The position numbers were made by a program, and so were the translations under genes. A model generated the notes under the pieces. That model made no database searches and was not told the DNA's origin. It saw only the letters and a program-made list of their open reading frames with translations. A stretch of DNA of 64,000 bases from Frankia sp. AgB1.9 (GTDB lineage Bacteria; Actinomycetota; Actinomycetes; Frankiales; Frankiaceae), in the NCBI RefSeq assembly GCF_016786355.1, contig NZ_JADWYX010000028.1, forward strand, positions 1-64,000, given 5' to 3'. Positions 33,796-41,436 of the stretch are shown here, piece after piece; the stretch's first letter is position 1; each line of letters starts with the position of its first letter.

Positions 33796-34860
33796 GTGGC
33801 TTATCGGGTCATCCAGTGGGCAACCGGGACGGTCGCGAAGGAGGCGGCGCTCGGGGTTCTGGGTCGCCCCGACCTGGAACTGGTCGGCGCCTGGACCCAC
33901 TCGGCGGACAAGGACGGCCGCGACCTCGGCGACCTCTACGGCTTAGGAGAGCTGGGGGTGCGCGCCTCCGCCGACAAGGAGGCGGTCCTCGCGACACCCG
34001 CCGACGCCGTCCTGTTCATGGTCGGCCGCAACTGGGTCGACACCCCGGAGGAGTCGTTCGACGACCTGCTCCAGATCCTCCGGTCCGGCAAGAACGTCGT
34101 GAACCTCTGGTGGCCGACCCTCGTGTACCCGCGCGGGCTCGCCGGCGACTACTACGAGCGGCTGGAGCAGGCCGCCCAGGAGGGCGGCTCGACGTTCTGC
34201 ACGATCGGCATGGACCCCGGCTACGGCACCGGGGCGCTGGGCCTGTCCGCGCTCGGGCTGTCCCGCGAGGTCAGGCAGGTCAGGCTGCACCAGGTCATGA
34301 ACAACGCCTTCTGGGAGGGCCCGGGCATCACCAAGTTCTTCGGGTTCGGCCAGCTCGACACAGCGGGCACGCCGATCCTGCAGCCCGGGGTGACCACGAG
34401 CTACCACGAGACGACGATCCATATGCTCGCCGACGCCCTCGGCGTGACGGTCGACGAGATCGTCGAGGAGAACTGCGTCATCTACTCCGACGTGGCCTTC
34501 GACGTCGCGTCCGGGCACATCCCGCAGGGGACGATCTGCGGACTTCGCTACGACGTCAAGGGCATGGTCGGCGGAGAGGCCCGGATCGTCGTCGGGCACG
34601 TGGAGCGGCTGCGCGAGCACGACTTCGCGGAGTTCGACTTCCAGGGTGACGGCTACCGGGCCGAGGTGACGGGCGAGCCCTGCATCCGCCTCGACATGAA
34701 GATCTCGGCCCTGCCCGACTTCGTCGGCGACCCGATCGCGGTCGCGTCGGCGATGAGCGCGGTCAACGCCGTCCCCCGGGTGTGCGCCGCGCCCGCGGGC
34801 GTCACCTCGCTCCTCGACCTGTCGCCGTTCCCCTCGAAGAACACGACAATCAAGGGCTAG
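33796..34860 (+). CDS. DapB-fold NAD(P)-dependent dehydrogenase
   Basis: A 354-aa Rossmann protein related to dihydrodipicolinate reductase N-terminal and 2,4-diaminopentanoate dehydrogenase proteins. It starts AYRVIQWATGTVAKEAALG (nucleotide-binding strand and loop), then RPDLELVGAWTHSADKDGRD and TPADAVLFMVGRN. The C-terminal half has the pattern of actinobacterial 'dihydrodipicolinate reductase' paralogues that sit in acyl-CoA clusters. GTG at 33796 with GAGGAGG 5 bases upstream. Expression probably depends on the operator overlapping its promoter. It is a single-gene unit; the reaction is unknown. Confidence 0.85.
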   Translation: MAYRVIQWATGTVAKEAALGVLGRPDLELVGAWTHSADKDGRDLGDLYGLGELGVRASADKEAVLATPADAVLFMVGRNWVDTPEESFDDLLQILRSGKNVVNLWWPTLVYPRGLAGDYYERLEQAAQEGGSTFCTIGMDPGYGTGALGLSALGLSREVRQVRLHQVMNNAFWEGPGITKFFGFGQLDTAGTPILQPGVTTSYHETTIHMLADALGVTVDEIVEENCVIYSDVAFDVASGHIPQGTICGLRYDVKGMVGGEARIVVGHVERLREHDFAEFDFQGDGYRAEVTGEPCIRLDMKISALPDFVGDPIAVASAMSAVNAVPRVCAAPAGVTSLLDLSPFPSKNTTIKG

Positions 34861-34880
34861 CCGCCCCACAAAACTTCGTT

Positions 34881-34914
34881 CGCCGGCCCCGGCGGGTCAG
34901 GGCTGGGGCCGGCG
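34881..34914. terminator. Hairpin terminator between convergent genes
   Basis: Arms CGCCGGCCCC and GGGGCCGGCG with a 14-base loop, between the DapB-like stop (34860) and the stop of the minus-strand lipoprotein gene (34920). Confidence 0.65.
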
Positions 34915-34919
34915 CGCCG

Positions 34920-36194
34920 TTAGCCGACGCCGAGCCGGGTGCCGCACCACTCGTTCGGGTCGGGTGCGCCGACGCTGGGCACCACCTCGAAGGCGGTCCC
35001 GGCGTCGTTGACGCGCACGAAGCTGTAGCACAGGTTCGGCTCCCCGAACCGGCTCAGGTCGGTGACCGGGATCAGGCCGCCGGCGTCGTAGCTCTTCAAC
35101 GCGCGCAGGTTGGTGATGAAGGCCGCTCGGGTCGGGCAGGCCCCGGCGAGCGCCAGGCCGCGCAGGAACTCGTCCGTCGTGATGTAGGCGCCGAGGGCGA
35201 CCTCGTTCGTCGGCTGGTCGAGCTCGGGCGCGTACTCGCTCATCGCCGCCTTGTAGTCCCGCAACGCCGTCGAGTCGACGCTGAACGGGATGTGCGGCGT
35301 CAGGATCGACATCCCGGCCATGCTCGCGCCCTGGCTGGACAGCAGCTGTGCGTCATAGCCAGAGGTGGCGAGCGCGACCTTGAACGTCAGCCCGGACTGC
35401 CGCGCCGCGGTGTAGATGGGCAGGAAGTCGTCGGCCGAAAGAATGCTGATCAGAGAATCAGCCCTCGACGCCCTGATCTGCGTGACGACCTTGCCGGGAT
35501 TGGTCACGGTGGGGTTGTAGACGATCGGGTCCGCCACGGCGATGCCCTGGGACTGCAGGCTCTCCCTGAACAGCTGCACCAGCGCGGTGGCCGACTGGGA
35601 CAGCGTGTCGTTGTAGACGATGGCCGCGCGGGTGGCGTTGAACCGGTGGGCGTAGAGCCCGAAGGTCGTCACCGACGAGCTCGCGGACTGCGTCGACCCG
35701 AACGTGAAGCCGAAGGTGAACATGTTCCGGTGCTCGGTCCACACGCTCTCGCCGGGCAGGCCCGTCACCGGGATGCCCTGCTTGTCCAGCTGCTGGGCCG
35801 TACTGCCCACGGAGATGCTCTGGGCGATCAGGCCGAAGTCCTTGTTCTGCGTCAGCAGGTCGCTCGCCGCCACGGCGAAGCCCGAGGTGCTCCCCTCGTC
35901 GTCGTGCCAGTCGAGCACTATCTTGCGACCGTTGACGCCGCCGGCCGCGTTCGCTACCGCGACTCTGGCCTCGGTCCCGCTGCGGGCCGCGCGGAATCCC
36001 GGGGCGATCGCGCCGCTGTCCGGGTAGATCAGGCCGACATGCACCTCGGTCGGGCTCACTCCTGGGCTGTCGCAGGAAGCAGCAGCGCCCTGGCCGGATT
36101 TGGTGCATCCGGCCAGGGCGAGTGAGGCGGCGACAGTGCAGACGGCTACCGCGGCGAGGTGCCGTCGGCGTAATTCGACAATCACGTTGTGCAT
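34920..36194 (-). CDS. ABC transporter substrate-binding lipoprotein, orphan
   Basis: Solute receptor of 424 aa, periplasmic-binding-protein type 1 (HAAT) fold. The signal AVAVCTVAASLALAGC ends in a lipobox LAGC near residue 30. Mature landmarks are EVHVGLIYPDSGAIAPGF, RIVLDWHDDEGSTSG-like NGRKIVLDWHDDEGS and an extra C-terminal Cys pair. No permease or ATPase is adjacent. It may deliver ligand to the LivHMG-LivF system 6 kb away or to a system elsewhere. No TTnnACTnAGTnnAA site precedes it, so it may be regulated differently from its neighbours or cotranscribed past the terminator at 36216. Confidence 0.9.
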   Translation of the reverse strand: MHNVIVELRRRHLAAVAVCTVAASLALAGCTKSGQGAAASCDSPGVSPTEVHVGLIYPDSGAIAPGFRAARSGTEARVAVANAAGGVNGRKIVLDWHDDEGSTSGFAVAASDLLTQNKDFGLIAQSISVGSTAQQLDKQGIPVTGLPGESVWTEHRNMFTFGFTFGSTQSASSSVTTFGLYAHRFNATRAAIVYNDTLSQSATALVQLFRESLQSQGIAVADPIVYNPTVTNPGKVVTQIRASRADSLISILSADDFLPIYTAARQSGLTFKVALATSGYDAQLLSSQGASMAGMSILTPHIPFSVDSTALRDYKAAMSEYAPELDQPTNEVALGAYITTDEFLRGLALAGACPTRAAFITNLRALKSYDAGGLIPVTDLSRFGEPNLCYSFVRVNDAGTAFEVVPSVGAPDPNEWCGTRLGVG

Positions 36195-36215
36195 CTCTCT
36201 ACTGGCAGGGGGAAA

Positions 36216-36248
36216 GGGCGCCCGGCTCTGATCGGGTGCCGGGCGCCC
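36216..36248 (-). terminator. Hairpin after thiolase gene
   Basis: Arms GGGCGCCCGGC and GCCGGGCGCCC (11 bp) with an 11-base loop, downstream of the minus-strand thiolase and upstream of the lipoprotein gene. It may end or attenuate transcription between them. Confidence 0.65.
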
Positions 36249-36255
36249 TCTGACG

Positions 36256-36306
36256 CAGAAAATTCGGTGACTCAGAAAATTCGGTGACTCAGAAGATTCG
36301 GTCGGT
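36256..36306. repeat. 17-bp tandem repeat after thiolase stop
   Basis: Two exact 17-bp units CAGAAAATTCGGTGACT and a third diverged one, ending 6 bases from the thiolase stop codon. The period and position match the repeats at 9190 and 41393. Confidence 0.85.
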
Positions 36307-36311
36307 CTACC

Positions 36312-37523
36312 TCAGACGGCCGCCTTCTCCAGGACGTGCACGCCGCAGGCGCTGCCCAGTCCGATGACATGGGCGAGCCCGACGCGGGCGCCCTCGATCT
36401 GGCGGTCCCCGGCCTCACCGCGCAGGTGATGGCAGATCTCCCAGACGTTGGCGATACCCGTCGCCGCGATCGGGTGTCCCTTCGACTCCAGGCCGCCGGA
36501 CACGTTGACGGGCGTCTTCCCGTCGCGCCAGGTCGCCCCCGAGTTGAAGAAGTCGACGGCGCCGCCCTCGGCGCACAGCATCAGGTTGTCGTAATGCACC
36601 AGCTCCGCCGTGGCGAAACAGTCATGCAGCTCGACGAGGTCCAGGTCCTCCGGGCCGATGCCAGCCTGCTCGTAGGCCCGGGCGGCGGCCCGCCGGGTCA
36701 GCGTGTTGACGTCCGGGAGCACCTGGCAGGCCTCCTGCCAGGGGTCGCTGGTGAGCACCGAGGCGCTGACCTTGACCGCGCGGCGGCGCTGCTCCAGCGA
36801 CAGCGTCTTCAGCTTGGCGTCGCTGACCAGTACGGCCGCGGCCGCCCCGTCGCAGTTCGCCGAGCACATCGGCCGGGTGTTCGGGTAGGCGATCATGACG
36901 TCATTCATGATCTCTTCGACGGTGAACCGCTTCGAGTAGGCCGCGAGCGGGTTCAGCGTCGAATGCGCGTGGTTCTTCTCCGAGATTCGGGCGAACAGCT
37001 CGAAATTGACGCCACCGTATTTGTAGCCATACTCCAGGCCGATCTGGGCGAACACTCCCGGCATGGACTCGGTGCCCGTCCTGCCGTCGAGCCCGGCGAC
37101 CGCACCGAAACGGCCCTCCGGCACCCAGCGGTCGTTCTCCTTGCGACGGCCGGCCGGCCCCAGCAGCCCGGCGCCGGAAAGCTTCTCGACGCCGACGGCC
37201 AGGCCGTAGTCCGCCTCCCCCGACCGGATCGCCATGATCGCGACCCGCAGCGCGGTCGCGCCGGTGGCGCAGGCGTTGGCGACGTTGTAGACCGGGATTC
37301 CGGTCTGGCCGATCTGCTTCTGCAGCTGCTGGCCGAAGGCCGAGGTCCCGGCCATCAGGCTGCCGGCGGCGAGCACGTCGATGTCGCGCATGCCGACGCC
37401 CGCGTCCGCGAGCGCGGCGAGCGCGGCCTCGGAGGCCAGGTCGACCGTGTCCTTGTCCTTGTGCTTGCCGAACTTCGTCATCGAGATCCCGAGGATCCAG
37501 ACGTCCTGGCTCACCGCGGACAT
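36312..37523 (-). CDS. Thiolase family protein (SCP2-type acetyl-CoA acetyltransferase)
   Basis: A 403-aa thiolase expected to cleave 3-ketoacyl-CoA or condense acyl-CoAs. Unlike the protein at 6462 it keeps the nucleophile, in VANACATGATAL, together with SKGHPIAATG and GLGSACGVHVLE. Landmarks LVELHDCFATAEL match the SCP2-thiolase branch. ATG at 37523 abuts GAAAGG; a GTG three codons later (37514) has better spacing and may be the real start. It lies 21 bases after the DUF35 gene, and such partners usually form a complex. Confidence 0.91.
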   Translation of the reverse strand: MSAVSQDVWILGISMTKFGKHKDKDTVDLASEAALAALADAGVGMRDIDVLAAGSLMAGTSAFGQQLQKQIGQTGIPVYNVANACATGATALRVAIMAIRSGEADYGLAVGVEKLSGAGLLGPAGRRKENDRWVPEGRFGAVAGLDGRTGTESMPGVFAQIGLEYGYKYGGVNFELFARISEKNHAHSTLNPLAAYSKRFTVEEIMNDVMIAYPNTRPMCSANCDGAAAAVLVSDAKLKTLSLEQRRRAVKVSASVLTSDPWQEACQVLPDVNTLTRRAAARAYEQAGIGPEDLDLVELHDCFATAELVHYDNLMLCAEGGAVDFFNSGATWRDGKTPVNVSGGLESKGHPIAATGIANVWEICHHLRGEAGDRQIEGARVGLAHVIGLGSACGVHVLEKAAV

Positions 37524-37544
37524 CCTTTCGTCTTGTCCGGCACG

Positions 37545-37937
37545 TCAGGCCGGCTCGAATCCATAACCGACGGCCTCGACGCCCGCCTCGTCCGCGCCCA
37601 GAGAAACGGTGGTCAGCCGGACCTGCATACCCAGTTGCACCTGCCCGGGATCCGGGTCCACATTCACCAGGATTCCGCGCGTGGTGATCCCGCCGCAGTC
37701 GACGACGGCCGCCACGTAGGGCACCGGGACACCCGGGCCGGCGGCCGACACGATCGTGAAGGTACGCAGCGTTCCCTCACGCGGGACAGTCACCTCGTGA
37801 AAGGCGGTGGCGCCACACGAGGCGCACGCGTTGCGGCGGCCGAAGAATTTTGCCGCGCACTGCTCGCACTCATGGGCGACCAGCCGCGGATCGTCCGAGA
37901 GAACCAGATAGTCGACCAGCGGAATCCGATCTGCCAC
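37545..37937 (-). CDS. DUF35 OB-fold, zinc-ribbon protein
   Basis: A 130-aa acyl-CoA-associated protein with zinc-ribbon pairs CEQC and CASC (about residues 22-42) and the OB fold REGTLRTFTIVSA, VPYVAAVVDCGG. GTG at 37937 is chosen because TTGGAG precedes it by 7 bases and the length then matches the other DUF35 protein (137 aa). The frame is open to 38105 but the added residues look non-coding. Partner of the adjacent thiolase by context. Confidence 0.87.
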   Translation of the reverse strand: MADRIPLVDYLVLSDDPRLVAHECEQCAAKFFGRRNACASCGATAFHEVTVPREGTLRTFTIVSAAGPGVPVPYVAAVVDCGGITTRGILVNVDPDPGQVQLGMQVRLTTVSLGADEAGVEAVGYGFEPA

Positions 37938-38187
37938 GAACAGCTCCAAGCGCCGGGTGCGCGTCTCGACGACGTCACACGAATGAATCTCGGTCAGGCT
38001 GACCCCGGGCCGCGGCGGCTCACTCGCGGCCGGGGATCCAACGGATCGGCAACCGCGGCTCGACACCGGCCCGTGGGCGCCCACGGCGCATGGCCTACGC
38101 CACACCCGGGTGCCCTTTCCCGGCCGCAGGGCCGGCCGGGAACCTTCTTTCCGGTCGAGCGACAGGCGCCCAGGGTGACGACGCCGC

Positions 38188-38193
38188 TATACT
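38188..38193 (+). promoter_or_regulatory. -10 element of leaderless TetR gene
   Basis: TATACT, 7 bases before the ATG at 38201. The expected transcription start coincides with the start codon and no ribosome-binding site is present, so translation is probably leaderless. No clear -35 is seen. Confidence 0.6.
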
Positions 38194-38200
38194 TTGGGCG

Positions 38201-38848
38201 ATGAGTACCCCACCAGCCCCGCGCCGAGCCCGTCTTATGCAGGAGCGCTCCAGGGAGACGCGGCGCCGTCTGGTGCGCGCAGCGCTTCAGCTGTGGTCCG
38301 AGCGTGGATTCGAGACCGGGATCGAAGAAACGACGGCCGAAGAGATCGCCCAGGCGGCCGGCGTCACGAAGGGCACTTTCTACTTTCATTTCGCCCACAA
38401 AGAGGAGATCCTCCTCGAAATGGGCTACGAGACTGCTTCCGTGCTCAGCGAGGAAGCCGCCCGCTGCATCAAGGCGGAGCGCCCTCTTGAAGATTCGCTG
38501 CGTCTGCTGATGAACGCGCTCGCGCGGGCAATCAAGGCCGCGGACCCGGCCGCCGTCACCCGTGCGCTCGCCGAGTTCCGGCGGCCCCGCCGGTCCGACA
38601 CCGAGACGCCGTCCTTCACCCCGGCGTTCGCCGAGGCATTCGAGGTGCTGTTCGAGCGGGCGCAGAAAGAAGGCGAGGTCACCGAGCAGGTCGAGCCCGC
38701 CGAGATGGCGCAGATCGTCGAGGCGCTGGTCGTGGACTCCCTGCTCGAGTGGGCGGGAGGCCGCCTTCCCAAGCTCAATGTCTCGCTGCACCGCCGGACG
38801 GCCATCGTGCTGGCCGGGCTGCGCCCGGACAACACTCTCACGTTCTGA
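38201..38848 (+). CDS. TetR-family regulator
   Basis: A 215-aa regulator. The HTH reads ETTAEEIAQAAGVTKGTFYF followed by HFAHKEEILLEMG; the C-terminal domain is helical with a VEALVVDSLLEWAGG dimerisation region. ATG 38201 follows a TATACT -10 by 7 bases and there is no ribosome-binding site. It is divergent from the DUF35-thiolase pair. As the only TetR gene inside the region of TTnnACTnAGTnnAA sites it is the first candidate to bind them, although its own promoter lacks the element. Confidence 0.9.
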   Translation: MSTPPAPRRARLMQERSRETRRRLVRAALQLWSERGFETGIEETTAEEIAQAAGVTKGTFYFHFAHKEEILLEMGYETASVLSEEAARCIKAERPLEDSLRLLMNALARAIKAADPAAVTRALAEFRRPRRSDTETPSFTPAFAEAFEVLFERAQKEGEVTEQVEPAEMAQIVEALVVDSLLEWAGGRLPKLNVSLHRRTAIVLAGLRPDNTLTF

Positions 38849-38882
38849 CATCCGCCCGGCGGGTCCTCTCGTCTCTCTCGCG

Positions 38883-39206
38883 TCAGATCTGTATCTGCAC
38901 GACGTCGTCCTGAATACGGACTGGGAACACCATCAGGTCCTGGTTGAAACCGTCGGAGTTCGACGGCCGGACGCAGGCACCCGAACGCACGTCATAACGA
39001 CTGGCGTGCGTCGGGCAGATGATGAAGCAGCCCTGGTCCAACGAGCGTCCGCCGAGTTTGCTGCCCTGGTGTGGGCAGAGGTTCTGGAAGGCGAAGTACT
39101 CGCCGTCCACGTTGGCGACGGCGACTGGAAAACCATCCACCATGACGGTCGTCGTCTCGCCCGGCTCGATGAAGTCGATCGGCAGGGCGTCATAGAAATC
39201 GGCCAC
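38883..39206 (-). CDS. Rieske [2Fe-2S] ferredoxin
   Basis: A 107-aa soluble electron-transfer protein. The cluster ligands are in CPHQGSK and CPTHASRYD, separated by the usual 16 residues. TTTVMVDGFPVAVANVDGEY forms the N-terminal sheet. It resembles ferredoxins of ring-hydroxylating dioxygenases, but no oxygenase alpha subunit or reductase is in this window. Last gene of the amidohydrolase-SDR-Rieske operon, 21 bases after the SDR stop. Confidence 0.92.
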   Translation of the reverse strand: MADFYDALPIDFIEPGETTTVMVDGFPVAVANVDGEYFAFQNLCPHQGSKLGGRSLDQGCFIICPTHASRYDVRSGACVRPSNSDGFNQDLMVFPVRIQDDVVQIQI

Positions 39207-39227
39207 TGAAATCTCCGGCGCCCGCGC

Positions 39228-40010
39228 CTAGTAGCTGCGGGCGCGCACGACGTCGAGCTTCTGGCCGCGCGGCCGGGTGACGATGAAGACGTGGACGTCG
39301 GCCACGCTTTCGACCGTCATTCCGCCGTGCTTGCCAATCACTCGGTTGACAGTTCCCTCGGCCTGCAGCCGCGGCCACACCAGATGGCTGTGCTCCCCGC
39401 TGTCCACCCAGTCCGTCGAGCCTCCACCCTCTCCGAGGGCGACGCCCTGGATGAGAGTCGTGACCCGGATCTCCTCCTTCTCGAACTCCAGGGACAAGGC
39501 CTGGCCCAGCGCCTCGAGGCCCGCCTTCGTCGCCTTGTAGATGGCCTCGTACGGGAAGACCTCGAGCGTGACCTCGGACGAGGTGTTGACGATGTCGCCA
39601 CCGCCCGCGGCCCGCAGCAGCGGGATCGCCGCGCGGCAGGTGTAGACGGGGCCGAGCAGGTTGCACCGCACGACCGTGAGGATCTCGTCGTCGGTGAGCG
39701 CCTCGAACGGTGCCGGCCGGTGCAGGCCGGCATTGTTGATGAGGACGTCCAGCTTCCCGAACCGGTTCTTGATGGCGTCGAAGCTGGCCTGGACGCTGTC
39801 GGGATCACCGACGTCGGTCGTCAGGCCCAACGCGCGCGGCCCGAGCTGTTCTTCGAGCGCCTTCAGCCGGTCGGCGCCACGAGCCAGCAGAACCACGTCG
39901 GCGCCCTCGGCCGCGAACCGCCGCGCGATGGCGAGCCCGGAGCCGCTGGTCGCCCCGGTCACCGCGACGACCTTGCCGGCGAGCTGTCCCGCGCCGTTGC
40001 TCTCGCTCAT
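39228..40010 (-). CDS. Short-chain dehydrogenase/reductase
   Basis: A 260-aa classical SDR. NAD(P) loop TGATSGSGLAIARRF (normally TGxxxGxG), LDVLINNAGLH, catalytic Ser in DIVNTSSEVTLE and the Y-x3-K motif YKATK (Tyr replaced in position: EAIYKATKAG keeps Y-K-A-T-K). ATG 40010 overlaps the amidohydrolase stop by 3 bases, fixing the start. The C-terminus RPRGQKLDVVRARSY is family-like. It probably oxidises a hydroxy- or reduces a keto-intermediate. Confidence 0.9.
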   Translation of the reverse strand: MSESNGAGQLAGKVVAVTGATSGSGLAIARRFAAEGADVVLLARGADRLKALEEQLGPRALGLTTDVGDPDSVQASFDAIKNRFGKLDVLINNAGLHRPAPFEALTDDEILTVVRCNLLGPVYTCRAAIPLLRAAGGGDIVNTSSEVTLEVFPYEAIYKATKAGLEALGQALSLEFEKEEIRVTTLIQGVALGEGGGSTDWVDSGEHSHLVWPRLQAEGTVNRVIGKHGGMTVESVADVHVFIVTRPRGQKLDVVRARSY

Positions 40011-41284
40011 GCGCTCAGCACCCCGATTCCCGCGGCCTCGTTGCGTCGCCGCCATTCGTCCTTGGACATCCGGGTGACGTCGACGTGCGCCGCGGCGGCC
40101 CGCGCCCGCAGCGCCCCGACCGTGGCGTCCTCGCGCGCGATCGTGGTGAAGGGGTCGAACCCGAAGAACCGGCAGGCGTTCTGCCAGGTGATCTTGTGGG
40201 TCTCCTCCTCGGTCACCCCCGCGTCGGTCAGCTCGCCCCACAGCAGCTCGGGCGACTCCGGCCAGGTGGTGTCCGTGTGCGGGTAGTCCGACTCCCACGC
40301 GATGATGTCGATGCCGATCTCGTGCCGGTTCTTCAGGCCGATCGGGTCGGTGATGAAGCAGCCGAGGACGTGCTCGCGGAACAGATCCGACGGCAGCTTG
40401 CCGCCGAAGTCGTTGTGCAGCCACACCTGGTTCTTCACGTGCCGGTCGGCCCGCTCCAGGTAGAACGGGATCCAGCCGATCCCGGCCTCCGAGAAAGCGA
40501 TCTTCAGCGTCGGGTACCTGAGCAGCACCCCGCCGAAGATCAGGTCCTGCGCGACCAGCGTCATGATCTGGGTCGACAGGATGATTGAGTGGTCCGGCGG
40601 GGCCTCGGTCGGCAGCTTCAGCAGGCCCATGCCGCCGCCGATGTGCAGGCAGAGCACGGTCCCGGTCTCGACGACCGCCTCCAGCAGCGGGTCCCAGTGG
40701 CCGGACAGCAGGCTGGGGTAGCCCTGCGCGTGCGGCGCCTCCAGGAAGCTGACCGCCGGGCAGCCCTTCGCGGACAGCCGGCGCACCTCGGCCGCGGCGA
40801 TCCGCGGGTCCCACATCGGCAGCATCCCGATCGGGATGAACCGCCCGGGCGCGCCGGCGCACCACTCGTCGATGTGCCAGTCGTTGTAGGCCTGCAGCAT
40901 GATCAGCGAGAGCTGCTTGTCCGGGGCCTCGGCGAAGGTCCTGGCGTTGTAGCCGGCCATGCTGGGGAAACACATCGAGGCCAGCACACCGTTGGCGTTC
41001 ATGTCGTCGACCCGGGCCTTCAGGTCGAAGCAGCCTGGCCGCAGCTCGGTGTAGGTGCCGGGGTCGCGACCCCACTCCTCCGCGGGCCAGCCGACCGTGG
41101 CGGCCATGCCGAACGGCGTCGAGGTCGCCGCGCCCTGGAAGACCCACTGGTCGATCCCGCCGGGGGTACGGATGACCTTCGGCGCCAGGTCCCGGTACTT
41201 GGCGGGCACGTGCCGCTCGTACATGTCGGGCGGCTCGATCGAATGATCATCGATGCTCACGAGGATCATGTCTTCTTTTTGCAT
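40007..41284 (-). CDS. Amidohydrolase-2 family protein (COG2159)
   Basis: A TIM-barrel protein of 425 aa, paralogue of the one at 23391. The N-terminal metal region reads SIDDHSIEPPDMYERHVPAK, with H-x2-E in place of H-x-H. YNDWHIDEW, LCLHIGGG, IAFSEAGIGWIPFYLERADR and WESDYPHTDTTWPES follow. The start is ambiguous between GTG 41290, ATG 41284 and ATG 41269; 41284 has AAAGG at suitable spacing. It heads the operon with the SDR and Rieske genes, behind the operator at 41328. A decarboxylase or hydrolase of a cyclic acid is possible, but unproven. Confidence 0.88.
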   Translation of the reverse strand: MQKEDMILVSIDDHSIEPPDMYERHVPAKYRDLAPKVIRTPGGIDQWVFQGAATSTPFGMAATVGWPAEEWGRDPGTYTELRPGCFDLKARVDDMNANGVLASMCFPSMAGYNARTFAEAPDKQLSLIMLQAYNDWHIDEWCAGAPGRFIPIGMLPMWDPRIAAAEVRRLSAKGCPAVSFLEAPHAQGYPSLLSGHWDPLLEAVVETGTVLCLHIGGGMGLLKLPTEAPPDHSIILSTQIMTLVAQDLIFGGVLLRYPTLKIAFSEAGIGWIPFYLERADRHVKNQVWLHNDFGGKLPSDLFREHVLGCFITDPIGLKNRHEIGIDIIAWESDYPHTDTTWPESPELLWGELTDAGVTEEETHKITWQNACRFFGFDPFTTIAREDATVGALRARAAAAHVDVTRMSKDEWRRRNEAAGIGVLSA

Positions 41285-41327
41285 CCGCACGTGACCTTTC
41301 GTGCTCCACGATCGGCACTGTCAGTAT

Positions 41328-41342
41328 TTTGACTCAGTTTAA
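41328..41342. promoter_or_regulatory. TTnnACTnAGTnnAA operator, amidohydrolase operon
   Basis: TTTGACTCAGTTTAA. On the minus strand it includes TAAACT, a possible -10, about 45 bases before the amidohydrolase start. Confidence 0.65.
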
Positions 41343-41392
41343 CTATGAGTCGGGTTCTCCGCCAGCGGCGGGCCGTCGGCAGTGCTCAGAAG

Positions 41393-41436
41393 CCCACGTC
41401 CCTCAGGAACCCACGTCCCTCAGGAACCCACGTCCT
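41393..41436. repeat. 17-bp tandem repeat across the livF stop
   Basis: Two exact units CCCACGTCCCTCAGGAA plus a 10-base partial third. The stop codon of livF (41420-41422) lies in the second unit, so the duplication repeats the end of the gene. Confidence 0.85.

Noticed and set aside
36256-36306. GACTCAG within the 17-bp repeats as further TTnnACTnAGTnnAA operators
   Set aside because: Only the central GACTCAG matches; the flanking TT and AGTnnAA positions do not fit, and the site is downstream of the thiolase gene.
37938-38105. N-terminal extension of the DUF35 protein
   Set aside because: GTG 37937 has a good ribosome-binding site and gives the normal length; upstream residues show no conservation pattern.
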